Source of the DNA: Hydrogenophaga sp. A37
Lineage (GTDB): Bacteria > Pseudomonadota > Gammaproteobacteria > Burkholderiales > Burkholderiaceae_C
DNA: 51,831 bases
Direction of reading: 5' to 3'
NCBI RefSeq assembly: GCF_002001205.1
Contig: NZ_MUNZ01000052.1
Span: 1 to 51,831, forward strand
Part shown: positions 24,684 to 33,744 of the stretch, piece by piece
Layout: every line of letters starts with the position of its first letter
How positions within the stretch are numbered: the first letter of the stretch is position 1
Notes under the pieces: generated by a model
The model's input: only the letters and a program-made list of their open reading frames with translations
Database searches by the model: none
What the model was told of the DNA's origin: nothing
Made by a program: the position numbers and the translations under genes

Positions 24684-26036
24684 TCAGGTCAGTTTCTTGA
24701 CCAGCACCTGGCTCTTGCGGTCCCAGTTGTATTTGCGCTTGCGGGCCTCGGGCAGCCAGTCTGGGTTCACCTGCACGAAGCCGCGTTTGAGAAACCAGTG
24801 CATGGTGCGTGTGGTGAGCACGAAGATGCTCTGCAACCCCTGGGCCTTGGCACGGGTCTCGATGCGCTTGAGCAGCCGCTCGCCGTCGCCCTGGCTCTGG
24901 GTGTCGGGTGACACGGTGAGTGCGGCCATCTCGCCGGTGCGGGCCTCGGGGTAGGGGTAGAGCGCGGCGCAGCCGAAGATCACGCCGTCGTGTTCGATGA
25001 TGGTGTAGTTGCCAGCGTCGCGTTCGATCTCGGTGCGGTCGCGCTTGACCAGGGTGCCATCTTTCTCGAACGGCTCGATCAGCGCCACGATGCCGCTCAC
25101 GTCGTCCATCGTCGCTTCGCGCACGCTCTCCAGCTTCTCGTCCACCACCATGGTGCCGATGCCGTCGTGGGTGTAGATCTCCAGCAGCAGCGCGCCGTCT
25201 ACCGCGAACGGCAGGATGTGGCTGCGCTCCACACCGCCTTCGCAGGCACGGATGCAGTGCTGCAGGTAGAACGCGGTGTCGGTGGGCTGGGTGGGCGCGG
25301 GCAGCACGCCGAGCAACTTCTTGGCATCGGCCAGCGGCAGTTCGGTGTCGATCACGCCGTCTCTGTCGGGGTGCGGTGAGCCGGCATCGAGAGCGATGCC
25401 CGGCACCTCGCACAGGAACATCAGCTTGTCGGCCTGCAGCGCCACCGCCACCGAGGTGGCCACGTCTTCCATGCTGAGGTTGAAGGCTTCGCCGGTGGGC
25501 GAAAAACCGAACGGCGAAAGCAACACCAATGCGCCCATGTCCAGCGTGCGCTGGATGCCTTCGGTGTCGATCTTGCGCACCAGGCCCGAATGCTGGAAGT
25601 CCACACCGTCCATCAGGCCCACGGGTCGCGCGGTGACGAAGTTGCCCGAGATCACGCGCACCGTGGCACCGGCCATGGGCGTGTTGGGCAGGCCCTGGCT
25701 GAATGCGGCCTCTATCTCGTAGCGCAGCTGGCCGGCGGCTTCCTGCGCGCAGTCCAGCGCCACCGAGTCGGTGATGCGCATGCCGTGGGAGTACCTGGCT
25801 TCATGCCCTTTGAGTCGCAGCTGCTCGTTCACCTGCGGGCGGAAACCGTGCACCAGAACCACCTCCACGCCCATGCTCTGGATCAGCGCCAGATCTTGCG
25901 CGATGAGGGGCAGCTTGCCCGCCGCAATCGCTTCGCCCGCCACGCCGACGACCACGGTGCTGCCGCGCAGCTTGTGGATGTAGGGCGCGACCGAGCGGAA
26001 CCAGGGCACGAAGGTGAAGTTGAAGACGTTGGACAT
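24684..26036 (-). CDS. argA: Amino-acid N-acetyltransferase (N-acetylglutamate synthase)
   Basis: 450 residues, the classical ArgA size. The N-terminal amino-acid-kinase fold starts FVPWFRSVAPYIHKLRGSTVVV and includes VLVHGFRPQVNEQL, LLSPFGFSPTGEAFNLSMEDVA. The C-terminal GNAT domain (about 300-450) has MAALTVSPDTQSQGDGERLL (acetyl-CoA site) and TTRTMHWFLKRGFVQV. It makes N-acetylglutamate from glutamate and acetyl-CoA, the first step of arginine synthesis, and is normally inhibited by arginine through the kinase-like domain. Single gene, divergent from hrpA. Confidence 0.96.
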   Translation of the reverse strand: MSNVFNFTFVPWFRSVAPYIHKLRGSTVVVGVAGEAIAAGKLPLIAQDLALIQSMGVEVVLVHGFRPQVNEQLRLKGHEARYSHGMRITDSVALDCAQEAAGQLRYEIEAAFSQGLPNTPMAGATVRVISGNFVTARPVGLMDGVDFQHSGLVRKIDTEGIQRTLDMGALVLLSPFGFSPTGEAFNLSMEDVATSVAVALQADKLMFLCEVPGIALDAGSPHPDRDGVIDTELPLADAKKLLGVLPAPTQPTDTAFYLQHCIRACEGGVERSHILPFAVDGALLLEIYTHDGIGTMVVDEKLESVREATMDDVSGIVALIEPFEKDGTLVKRDRTEIERDAGNYTIIEHDGVIFGCAALYPYPEARTGEMAALTVSPDTQSQGDGERLLKRIETRAKAQGLQSIFVLTTRTMHWFLKRGFVQVNPDWLPEARKRKYNWDRKSQVLVKKLT

Positions 26037-26113
26037 GGGGCGGGGCGGGGCGGTCGTGTGAGGTTCAGGGCGCGGATAATCGCCGGTTGCCTGATTTTGA
26101 CTGAAGTTCCCCC

Positions 26114-29100
26114 TTGACCACCGCGCCGCTGCACATCGAATTCCCCGAGTCCCTGCCCGTCTCCGCCCGCCGGGCCGAGATAGAAACCGCCATGCGCGAG
26201 CACCAGGTGGTGATCGTCTGCGGCGAGACCGGTTCGGGCAAGACCACGCAGCTGCCCAAGATCGCGCTGCAGATGGGGCGCGGCAAGCTCAACGCAAAGC
26301 CGGGCCAGCGCCCGCAGATGATCGGCCACACCCAGCCGCGCCGCATCGCCGCCTCCAGCGTGGCCAAGCGCATCGCCGAGGAGCTGAAGACGCCGCTGGG
26401 CGAGGTGGTGGGTTTCAAGGTCCGCTTCCAGGACCGTCTCTCCAAGGATGCATCGGTCAAGCTCATGACCGACGGCATTCTGCTGGCGGAGACACAGACC
26501 GACCCGGACCTGCGCGCCTACGACACCATCATCATCGACGAGGCGCACGAGCGGTCGCTCAACATCGACTTCCTGCTCGGCTACCTGCGCCAGCTGCTGC
26601 CGCGTCGGCCCGACCTGAAGGTGGTGGTGACATCCGCGACCATCGACGCGCAGCGTTTTGCCGACTACTTCGCATCAAAAAAAGGCCCGGCCCCGGTCAT
26701 CCAGGTGTCGGGTCGCACCTTCCCCGTGGAGGTGCGCTACCGGCCGTTTGAAGAGAGTCGCGACTACGACCTCAACAACGCCATCGCCGATGGTGTGGAC
26801 GAGTTGTGGCGCACGCCGCAAGGTGGCGACATCCTGATCTTCTTGCCCGGTGAGCGCGAAATCCGCGAGGCCACCGACCACCTGCGCAAGCACCTGAGCC
26901 ACATCCCCACGCTGCGCAACGCCGAGGTGCTGCCGCTGTTTGCGCGCCTCTCGCAGGCCGAGCAGGACCGCATCTTCCAGGACCACAGCGGCCGGCGCAT
27001 CGTGCTCTCGACCAACGTGGCCGAGACCTCGCTCACCGTGCCGGGCATCCGTTATGTGATCGACGCCGGCACGGCGCGTGTCAAGCGCTACAGCTTCCGC
27101 CAAAAGGTGGAGCAGCTGATGGTCGAGCCGATCAGTCGGGCGGCGGCCAACCAGCGCGCGGGCCGCTGCGGCCGGGTCGCCGACGGCATCTGCATCCGGC
27201 TATACGACGAGGCCGGCTTCAATGGCCGACCCGCCTTCACCGACCCGGAGATCCTGCGCAGCTCGCTCGCGGGCGTGATCCTGCGCATGAAGGCGCTGCG
27301 CCTGGGCGCGGTGGAAGACTTTGCGTTCATCGAAGCGCCGCAAAAGCGCGCCATCGTGGACGGTTACCAGCTGCTCTCCGAACTGGGCGCGGTGGACGAG
27401 GCCAACGAGCTGACCCGCATCGGCGAGACGCTGTCGCGGCTGCCGCTGGACCCGAAGGTGGGCCGCATGCTGCTGGAGGCGCAGCAGCGCGGCGCGCTCG
27501 ACGAGGTGATGGTCATCGCCTCGGCTCTGAGCGTGCAGGACGTGCGCGACCGGCCGATGGACAAGCAGACCCAGGCCGACCAGGCGCACGCCAAGTTCGA
27601 CGATGAGAAGAGCGAGTTCAGCGGCACGCTCAAGCTCTGGAAGTGGCTGGACGACACCAAAGGCGGCCACGGCAAAGACCACAAGCTCAGCCACCGCCAG
27701 TACGAAACCCTGCTGCGCGAGAACTTCATCAACGTGCGGCGGGTGCGCGAGTGGCGCGACATCCACACCCAGCTGCACACCGTGGTGGCCGAACACAAGT
27801 GGGTTCTCAACACCCAGCCCGCGAGCTACGAACAGCTGCACCTGGCCATGCTCTCGGGCCTGCTGGGCAACATCGGCCAGAAGAACGAGGCCGAAGACTG
27901 GTACCTGGGCGCGCGCGGCATCAAGTTTCACCGTCACCCAGGCGCCAACCTGAGCAAAAAGCCCGGGCGTTGGATCGTCTGCGCCGAGCTGGTCGAGACC
28001 ACGCGCCTGTTCGGTCGGGGTATCGCCAACATCGATCCGACCTGGCTGGAACAGGTGGGCACGCACCTGTTGAAGAAGCAACTGCTCGACCCACACTGGG
28101 AAAAGAAAGCGGCCCGCGTCTCGGCGCTGGAGCGCGCCACGCTCTACGGTCTGGTGGTCTATCACAACCGCCGCACCGACTACAGCCGGGTGGATCCGGC
28201 GGGCGCGCGCGAAATTTTCATCCGCGAAGCGCTGGTCGCTGGCGACTGGGAAACCCGCCTGCCGTTCCTCGCCGCCAACCAGAAGCTGGTGAAGCAGGTG
28301 GCAGAGATGGAGCACAAGTCGCGCCGGCAGGACGTGCTGGTGGACGACGAGCTGATCTACGCCTTCTACGACCAGCAGTTGCCCGCCGACGTGTGCAGCG
28401 GCGCCAGCTTCGAGCACTGGTACAAAGACGCGCAGCGGCTCAACCCCAAGCTCCTGCTGCTGACCAAAGAAGAGCTGATGCGCCATGAGGCGGCCGGTAT
28501 CACGACGCAGGCGTTTCCCAAGACGCTGCGTCTCGGCGGCGTGGACTGCGCCTGCACCTACCTGCACGAACCGGGCGACCCGCGCGATGGTTTGAGCGTC
28601 GCGGTGCCGATCTTTGCGCTCAACCAGGTCAGCGAAGACCGCTGCGACTGGCTGGTGCCTGGCATGTTGAAAGAGAAGCTGCTGGCGCTGTTGAAAACCC
28701 TGCACCAGCGCCCTCGCTCGCGGTTGGTGCCGCTGCCCGCCACGGCCGAACGTTTCGCCAACGCGCTCACCGAGCCTGCAGCGTTCGGTGCCGGCAACCT
28801 GATGGACGCGCTGCTCAAGCTGGTGCGCGAAGCGACGCAGCTCGACATCGCGCGCAACGACATCAAGGTCGACATGCTCACGCCCCACCATTTCATGCAC
28901 CTGCGCGTGGTGGACGAACACGGCCGCCAGCTGGGCCAGGGGCGCAGCCTCGCCGCGCTCAAGGCCGAGCTGGGTGGGCAAGCGCGTGGGGCGTTTCAGG
29001 CGCTGGCTTCGCTGAAGCTGGAGAGCCTGCGCCCGGCCGCGCCAGAAACCAAAGCCGCGCCGACACCCGCCAGCGCAGGCGGTGCGCGCCGCGTCGCGAC

Positions 29101-30007
29101 CGAAGCGCCAGCCGCACCTGCCGCCAGCGCCGCCCAGCGCCACACCAGCTGGGACTTCGGTGAATTGCCCGAGCTGATGGAAATCCGCAAGGGCGGGCAG
29201 ACGCTGATCGGTTTCCCGGCGCTGATGGACTTGGGCGATGCGGTCGGCATCGAGGTGTTCGACGAGCCCGAGGTGGCGATGGCACGCCATCGCGAAGGCC
29301 TGCGCCGCCTGTTCGCGCTGCAGATCCGCGACGCGCTGAAGTACCTCGAAAAGAACCTGCCTGGTCTGATGACCATGGCAACGGCCTACATGCAGGTCGG
29401 CAAGACCGAGAGCGGCGCGGGCGGCGGCACGCTGGAGGAGCTGCGCAACCAGATCATCGAACTTGCGCTGGACCGCGCCTTCCTGGCCGACCCGCTGCCC
29501 ACCGACGAAGCCGCGTTTAAAAAGCGGGTGGAAGAGGGCCGAGGCCGGCTCACGCTGATCTCATCCGAAATCGCGCGCAACGCGGGCCTGATCCTCACCG
29601 AATACGCGGCCGCCGCGCGCAAGCTGAAAGACAGCCGACCGCCCGCTGACGTGGCCACCGACATCACCCAGCAGCTGCAGCGCCTGGTGCCCAAGCGCTT
29701 TCTGCTGAGCACGCCCTACGCGCAGTTGCAGCACTTTCCGCGCTACCTGAAAGCCGTGCAGCTGCGGCTGGACAAGCTGCGCGCCGACCCGGCGCGCGAC
29801 GCGGCCAAGTTCGCTGAACTGCGCCCGCAGGACCAGCGCTTCTGGCGTCTGGTGGCCGAACGCAAGGGTGTGCAGGACGCACGCTTGCAGGAAGTACGCT
29901 GGCTGCTCGAAGAACTGCGCGTGAGTTTCTTCGCGCAGGAATTGCGCACACCGCAGCCGGTGAGCGTGAAGCGGCTCGACAAGGCCTGGGCTCAGCTCAG
30001 CAGCTGA
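26114..30007 (+). CDS. hrpA: ATP-dependent RNA helicase HrpA
   Basis: 1297 residues, full family length. The DEAH-box motifs are complete: GETGSGKTTQ (I), TQPRR (Ia), DEAH (II), SATI (III), and QRAGRCGRVADGICIRLY (VI). They are followed by the HA2/OB region and the long DUF3418 C-terminal half. An Ala/Pro-rich linker lies around residues 975-1015 (PETKAAPTPASAGG onward). HrpA resolves stalled ribosomes and processes mRNA in enterobacteria. The best start is a TTG at 26114 directly before the conserved region, with no clear ribosome site, so the N-terminus may be slightly off. It overlaps the argA promoter region. Confidence 0.96.
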   Translation: MTTAPLHIEFPESLPVSARRAEIETAMREHQVVIVCGETGSGKTTQLPKIALQMGRGKLNAKPGQRPQMIGHTQPRRIAASSVAKRIAEELKTPLGEVVGFKVRFQDRLSKDASVKLMTDGILLAETQTDPDLRAYDTIIIDEAHERSLNIDFLLGYLRQLLPRRPDLKVVVTSATIDAQRFADYFASKKGPAPVIQVSGRTFPVEVRYRPFEESRDYDLNNAIADGVDELWRTPQGGDILIFLPGEREIREATDHLRKHLSHIPTLRNAEVLPLFARLSQAEQDRIFQDHSGRRIVLSTNVAETSLTVPGIRYVIDAGTARVKRYSFRQKVEQLMVEPISRAAANQRAGRCGRVADGICIRLYDEAGFNGRPAFTDPEILRSSLAGVILRMKALRLGAVEDFAFIEAPQKRAIVDGYQLLSELGAVDEANELTRIGETLSRLPLDPKVGRMLLEAQQRGALDEVMVIASALSVQDVRDRPMDKQTQADQAHAKFDDEKSEFSGTLKLWKWLDDTKGGHGKDHKLSHRQYETLLRENFINVRRVREWRDIHTQLHTVVAEHKWVLNTQPASYEQLHLAMLSGLLGNIGQKNEAEDWYLGARGIKFHRHPGANLSKKPGRWIVCAELVETTRLFGRGIANIDPTWLEQVGTHLLKKQLLDPHWEKKAARVSALERATLYGLVVYHNRRTDYSRVDPAGAREIFIREALVAGDWETRLPFLAANQKLVKQVAEMEHKSRRQDVLVDDELIYAFYDQQLPADVCSGASFEHWYKDAQRLNPKLLLLTKEELMRHEAAGITTQAFPKTLRLGGVDCACTYLHEPGDPRDGLSVAVPIFALNQVSEDRCDWLVPGMLKEKLLALLKTLHQRPRSRLVPLPATAERFANALTEPAAFGAGNLMDALLKLVREATQLDIARNDIKVDMLTPHHFMHLRVVDEHGRQLGQGRSLAALKAELGGQARGAFQALASLKLESLRPAAPETKAAPTPASAGGARRVATEAPAAPAASAAQRHTSWDFGELPELMEIRKGGQTLIGFPALMDLGDAVGIEVFDEPEVAMARHREGLRRLFALQIRDALKYLEKNLPGLMTMATAYMQVGKTESGAGGGTLEELRNQIIELALDRAFLADPLPTDEAAFKKRVEEGRGRLTLISSEIARNAGLILTEYAAAARKLKDSRPPADVATDITQQLQRLVPKRFLLSTPYAQLQHFPRYLKAVQLRLDKLRADPARDAAKFAELRPQDQRFWRLVAERKGVQDARLQEVRWLLEELRVSFFAQELRTPQPVSVKRLDKAWAQLSS

Positions 30008-30021
30008 GCGCCGCAGTCAAC

Positions 30022-31200
30022 CTACAGGCGGGCCAGGCGCTGCAGCGCACTGTGCAGCGTGTCGTCTTTCTTGGCAAAACAGAAGCGGATCACTTTCTGG
30101 TCGAAACCGTTGCCGTAGAACGCCGAGAGCGGAATGGCCGCCACACCGATTTCGCGGGTGAGCCACTGGCAGAAGTCGGCTTCAGGCAGGTCGCGTTCGG
30201 GCACCGCCAGATCGCCAATGCCGACGCACTGGAAGTAGGTGCCCTGGCCCGGCAGCAGCGTGAAGCGGGTAGCGGCCAGGCCCTCGCGAAACAGGTCGCG
30301 CTTGCGCTGGTAGAAGGCGCTCAGCTGCAGATAAGGCGCCGGGTCGGCCATGTGGGCGGCCAGTGCGTGCTGCATCGGCGTGTTCACGGTGAACACGTTG
30401 AACTGATGCACCTTGCGGAACTCCGCCGTGAGCGGCGCGGGCGCCACCACGGTGCCGACCTTCCAGCCGGTGACATGGTAGGTCTTGCCAAAGCTGCTGA
30501 TGATGAAGGCGCGCGCCGCCAGGCCCGGGAAGCGCGCCGCGCTCTGGTGTTGCTGGCCGTCGAACACCATGTGCTCGTACACCTCATCGCTGATCAGCAG
30601 CACGTCGGTGGGCGCCAGCAGTTCCTGCAGCTTCAGCATGTCGGCCTCGGTCCAGACTTGGCCGCTGGGGTTGTGCGGGCTGTTGATGATGAGCGCGCGG
30701 GTGCGTGGCGTGATGGCCGCGGCGATGGCGCCAAAGTCGGGGCGGAAGCTGCCGGGCGTGAGCGGCACGCGCACGGCCACGCCGCCAGCCAACTCGATGT
30801 TGGGCACGTAGCTGTCGTAGCAGGGTTCGAGCACGATGACCTCGTCGCCCGGGTGAACCACGGCCAGGATGGCGGTGAGGATGGCCTGCGTGGCACCCGC
30901 CGTGACGGTGATCTCGGTGTTGGCATCGCAGCGCAGGCCGTAGAGCGCCTGCATCTTGGCCGCCATGGCCTGGCGCAGTGCCGGCACGCCCGGCATGGGT
31001 GGATACTGGTTGTGGCCTGCCTGCATGGCGTGGGTCACAGCATCCACCAACACTGGATCACAGTTGAAGTCAGGAAACCCCTGGCCCAGATTGACCGCCC
31101 CCACCTCGGCCGCGAGCGTGGACATGACGGTGAAGATGGTCGTGCCCACGTTGGGCAGGCGGGTGGTGAGGGCGTGGGTGCGGGGCGTGAGAGCTGCCAT
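30022..31200 (-). CDS. PLP-dependent aminotransferase, methionine/kynurenine aminotransferase-like
   Basis: 392 residues from ATG 31200. Class I/II aminotransferase motifs: NLGQGFPDFNCDP, NQYPPMPGVPALRQA, VTAGATQAIL, INSPHNPSGQVW, LISDEVYEHMVFDG, and the PLP-Lys in SSFGKTYHVTGWKVG, then NTPMQHALA. This matches the YbdL-type methionine aminotransferase/kynurenine aminotransferase group. It uses 2-oxo acids as acceptors; methionine salvage is a reasonable role, and it sits near the cysteine regulator. It is convergent with hrpA, 14 bases apart. An interspersed repeat lies directly upstream. Confidence 0.88.
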   Translation of the reverse strand: MAALTPRTHALTTRLPNVGTTIFTVMSTLAAEVGAVNLGQGFPDFNCDPVLVDAVTHAMQAGHNQYPPMPGVPALRQAMAAKMQALYGLRCDANTEITVTAGATQAILTAILAVVHPGDEVIVLEPCYDSYVPNIELAGGVAVRVPLTPGSFRPDFGAIAAAITPRTRALIINSPHNPSGQVWTEADMLKLQELLAPTDVLLISDEVYEHMVFDGQQHQSAARFPGLAARAFIISSFGKTYHVTGWKVGTVVAPAPLTAEFRKVHQFNVFTVNTPMQHALAAHMADPAPYLQLSAFYQRKRDLFREGLAATRFTLLPGQGTYFQCVGIGDLAVPERDLPEADFCQWLTREIGVAAIPLSAFYGNGFDQKVIRFCFAKKDDTLHSALQRLARL

Positions 31201-31237
31201 GTCAATATCCGGAGAGCAAGGGAACCCCAGCCAGAAC

Positions 31238-31316
31238 ACCGCGGAACCGGCTCAGCCGGGCCGCAGGTGTTGCCCCCTGGGGGGTGACGGCCGTCAGGCC
31301 GGCGCGGGGGGTGTCA
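31238..31316 (-). repeat. GC-rich interspersed repeat, copy 2, starting at the LysR-gene stop codon
   Basis: On the minus strand it begins with the TGA of the LysR gene, then CACCCCCCGCGCCGGCC, a GGCC(TGAC)GGCC-type stem, CACCCCCCAGGGGGC, and CCGGCTGAGCCGG to CCGCGG. It matches copy 1 (14429-14509) in order and edge. Differences sit mainly in loops and in compensating stem positions, which suggests that structure matters. It fills the gap between the LysR gene and the aminotransferase gene. Confidence 0.8.
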
Positions 31317-32258
31317 AAGTTCATAGTCATCCGGCGTCCCGCTCATGGCTTTCATGATGAGCTCGCGTGAAAGCCGGTCGCTCAGCAGCTCGGCGAATCG
31401 CAGCACGAACTGGCGCAGGTAGCTGCCGCGCTTGAACGCGACACGGGCCAGGTTGTGGCCGAACAGCTGCGCCCCGGGGCGGGCCACCAGATCGGGCGTC
31501 GCGTTGTCGCCCTGCATGGCCATTTCGGCCACGATGCCCACGCCCATACCCAGCTTGACGTAGGTCTTGATCACGTCGGAGTCGATGGCTTCGAGCACGA
31601 TGTTGGGTCGCAGGTGACGCAAGGCAAAAGCCTGGTCGATGCGGGTGCGGCCCGTGAAACTGGGGTGGTAGGTGATCAGCGGCACCTGGGCCAGGTCTTC
31701 CAGCGTGATGCGTTCACGACCCACCAGGGGGTGGTCGTGCGGGAACACCAGCACGTGCTGCCACTCGTAGCAGGGCAGGGTGACCAGGTCGGGGTAGTTG
31801 GTCAGCGACTCGGTCGCCATGCCGATCTCGGCCACCTCTTCCATCAGCATCTTCGCCACCTGATCGGGCGAGCCCTGGTGCAGGCTGATCGACACCTTGG
31901 GGTAGGCCTGCCGCAGCTTTGCCACTGGCCCTGGGAGCACATAGCGCGCCTGGGTGTGCGTGGTGGCAATCGACAGCGTTCCGCTGTCCTGGGCGGCGTA
32001 CTGTTCGCCAATTCGCTTGAGGTTGTTCACCTCACGCAGAATCACCTCGATGCTCTTGAGCACCTGGAGGCCGGGCTCGGTGACGCGCTTGATGCGCTTG
32101 CCGTGCCGTGCAAAGATCTCGATGCCCAGCTCGTCTTCGAGCTCAATGATGGCTTTGGACACACCGGGTTGCGAAGTGTGCAGCGCCTTGGCTGCTTCGG
32201 TGAGGTTGAGGTTGCGGCGCACCGCCTCCTGCACGAAGCGGAACTGATGCAAATTCAT
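31314..32258 (-). CDS. cysB: CysB-family LysR-type transcriptional regulator
   Basis: 314 residues. The N-terminal winged helix MNLHQFRFVQEAVRRNLNLTEAAKALHTSQPGVSKAI is of the CysB/Cbl kind, including the family-typical LNLTEAAxxLxxSQPxVSK. The effector domain carries TTHTQARYVLP, LHQGSPDQVAKML and MGVGIVAEMAM. CysB proteins activate sulfate assimilation genes with acetylserine as inducer, so the operon at 13-19 kb is the obvious target. Its ATG overlaps the stop of the CbiX-like gene (ATGA). That couples the regulator to a siroheme chelatase, consistent with a sulfur role. Confidence 0.92.
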   Translation of the reverse strand: MNLHQFRFVQEAVRRNLNLTEAAKALHTSQPGVSKAIIELEDELGIEIFARHGKRIKRVTEPGLQVLKSIEVILREVNNLKRIGEQYAAQDSGTLSIATTHTQARYVLPGPVAKLRQAYPKVSISLHQGSPDQVAKMLMEEVAEIGMATESLTNYPDLVTLPCYEWQHVLVFPHDHPLVGRERITLEDLAQVPLITYHPSFTGRTRIDQAFALRHLRPNIVLEAIDSDVIKTYVKLGMGVGIVAEMAMQGDNATPDLVARPGAQLFGHNLARVAFKRGSYLRQFVLRFAELLSDRLSRELIMKAMSGTPDDYEL

Positions 32259-32620
32259 GTGCGCGGTTCCAGGGCGATGCGGGCCAGCAGCGCGGTGAGT
32301 CGGGGGTCTTCGCCAGCGGTCGCCAGCTGTTCAAAAACCACGTGGGGGTGCGACGCGGCCAATTCGGCCATCAGCACAGGCAGGTCCTCCCGGGCATGTT
32401 TTCCCATGCCAAAGAACAGCGGAAGCACCCGCACCTTCGTGGCACCCTCGGCCAGCAGGGCGCTGGCGGCCGCCTGGAGATCGGGCGCGCAGAGCTCCAG
32501 GTAGGCGCAGGCCACTTTGGCGTGTGGATCGGTGCGCCGAATCTGTTCGGCCACCGCCTCCACGGGCGCGCGCCACAACGGGTCCCGCGAACCATGGGCA
32601 AACACGATCACACCTTGCAT
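32255..32620 (-). CDS. cbiX: Small CbiX-type sirohydrochlorin chelatase
   Basis: 121 residues from ATG 32620; a GTG at 32629 overlapping the lptG stop would add three and is a fair alternative. It has the two chelatase histidines of the short CbiX class: GVIVFAHGSRDP and FFGMGKHAREDLP, with AYLELCAPDL between them. Homologues insert Co or Fe into sirohydrochlorin. Since CysI needs siroheme and no cobalamin genes are in the window, ferrochelatase (SirB-like) is the likely activity. It lies between lptG and cysB with overlaps at both ends. Confidence 0.88.
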   Translation of the reverse strand: MQGVIVFAHGSRDPLWRAPVEAVAEQIRRTDPHAKVACAYLELCAPDLQAAASALLAEGATKVRVLPLFFGMGKHAREDLPVLMAELAASHPHVVFEQLATAGEDPRLTALLARIALEPRT

Positions 32621-32625
32621 GGGGT

Positions 32626-33744
32626 TCACCGTCGCAGCACGAGCCAGCCAAAGGCACCGAGCGAGACGAAGGAATAGATGATGGCCGGAGACGCGGCCGC
32701 GAGCCAGGGGCGCCAGTGGTTGAGGTTGCCAATGTGCCCGAAGACGTTGTTGAGCAGAAAGAAGCTGATACCGATCATCACGCCGCCAAACACATAGCCC
32801 GTGATTCCGCCACTGCGAAAGTGGAAATACGCAAAGGGCAGCGCCAGGACCACCATCACCAGGCAACTGAGCGGGTAAAAAACCTTTCGCCAGAATTCGA
32901 TTTCGTAGCGCTGGGCGGTCTGACCGTTGGCCTCCAGATGTTGCACATAGGCATACAGGTCCGCGGTGCGCATGCGGTCGGGTTTCAGCAAGGCGACCGA
33001 GACCATCTCGGCGGAAATGCTGCTGGGCCAGTGAAACGTCCGGTGCACGCTCTTGACGATCTTGGCCGACGTCTGACCGGAGGTCTCGAACTCGCGGCGA
33101 ACCACCTTGCGCAGCGTCCAGGTGTTGTTCTTTTCGATCTGACCTTTGTCGGCCTGCAGCGTGGACAAGAGCAAACCCTGGTTGTCGAACTCGAAGATGC
33201 GAACTTCACCCAGCTCACCTTGCGGCGAGAGCGAACCCACATTCACCGAAAAATTGCTGTGGGTCTGTCGTTCCTTGAGCCAGGCGCCTGTCTGCCCCAG
33301 GCTGATGCGCCCCTGGTAACGGGCTTTGAGCAATTGGGCCGTTTTGTCGGCGATGGGCGCCACGTAGTCGCCGATGGCGAAGGTCAGCGCGACAAACAGC
33401 AGGCCCAAGCCCAACAAGGTGCGCAGCGCTTTCCAGGGCCCCAGGCCACTGGTTCGCAGAATGGTGTATTCCGAACTCTGCGCCAGACGCGCCAGCACCG
33501 CGACCGACCCGATCAGCACCGAAATGGGCAACAACTCGTACACCCGGCTGGGCATCAGCAGACCCACGTACAACAGGGCATGGCGCATCTCGTAGATCAC
33601 CTTCGGATCCAGGCGCGAGGGCTGCCCGAGCGAGCCGAGTTCTTCCACAAAGTCGAAGAAAAAGAACAGCGACAGGAACGCCAGCAACACAAAGCCCGTG
33701 GCGATGAGGATCTCGCCATAGATGAGTCGGCGGATGGTTTTCAT
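32626..33744 (-). CDS. lptG: LPS export ABC transporter permease LptG
   Basis: 372 residues from ATG 33744, which overlaps the lptF stop (ATGA). It has MKTIRRLIYGEILIATGFVLLAF, three helices before a large periplasmic beta-jellyroll (about residues 130-270), then three C-terminal helices including PLSCLVMVVLALPFAYFHFR and GYVFGGVMIGISFFLLNNV. With LptF and the ATPase LptB it extracts lipopolysaccharide from the inner membrane and passes it to LptC/LptA. Confidence 0.96.
   Translation of the reverse strand: MKTIRRLIYGEILIATGFVLLAFLSLFFFFDFVEELGSLGQPSRLDPKVIYEMRHALLYVGLLMPSRVYELLPISVLIGSVAVLARLAQSSEYTILRTSGLGPWKALRTLLGLGLLFVALTFAIGDYVAPIADKTAQLLKARYQGRISLGQTGAWLKERQTHSNFSVNVGSLSPQGELGEVRIFEFDNQGLLLSTLQADKGQIEKNNTWTLRKVVRREFETSGQTSAKIVKSVHRTFHWPSSISAEMVSVALLKPDRMRTADLYAYVQHLEANGQTAQRYEIEFWRKVFYPLSCLVMVVLALPFAYFHFRSGGITGYVFGGVMIGISFFLLNNVFGHIGNLNHWRPWLAAASPAIIYSFVSLGAFGWLVLRR

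Noticed and set aside
27200..29290. 696-residue minus-strand frame opposite hrpA
   Set aside because: Antisense open frame caused by codon bias; the helicase motifs fix the true strand.
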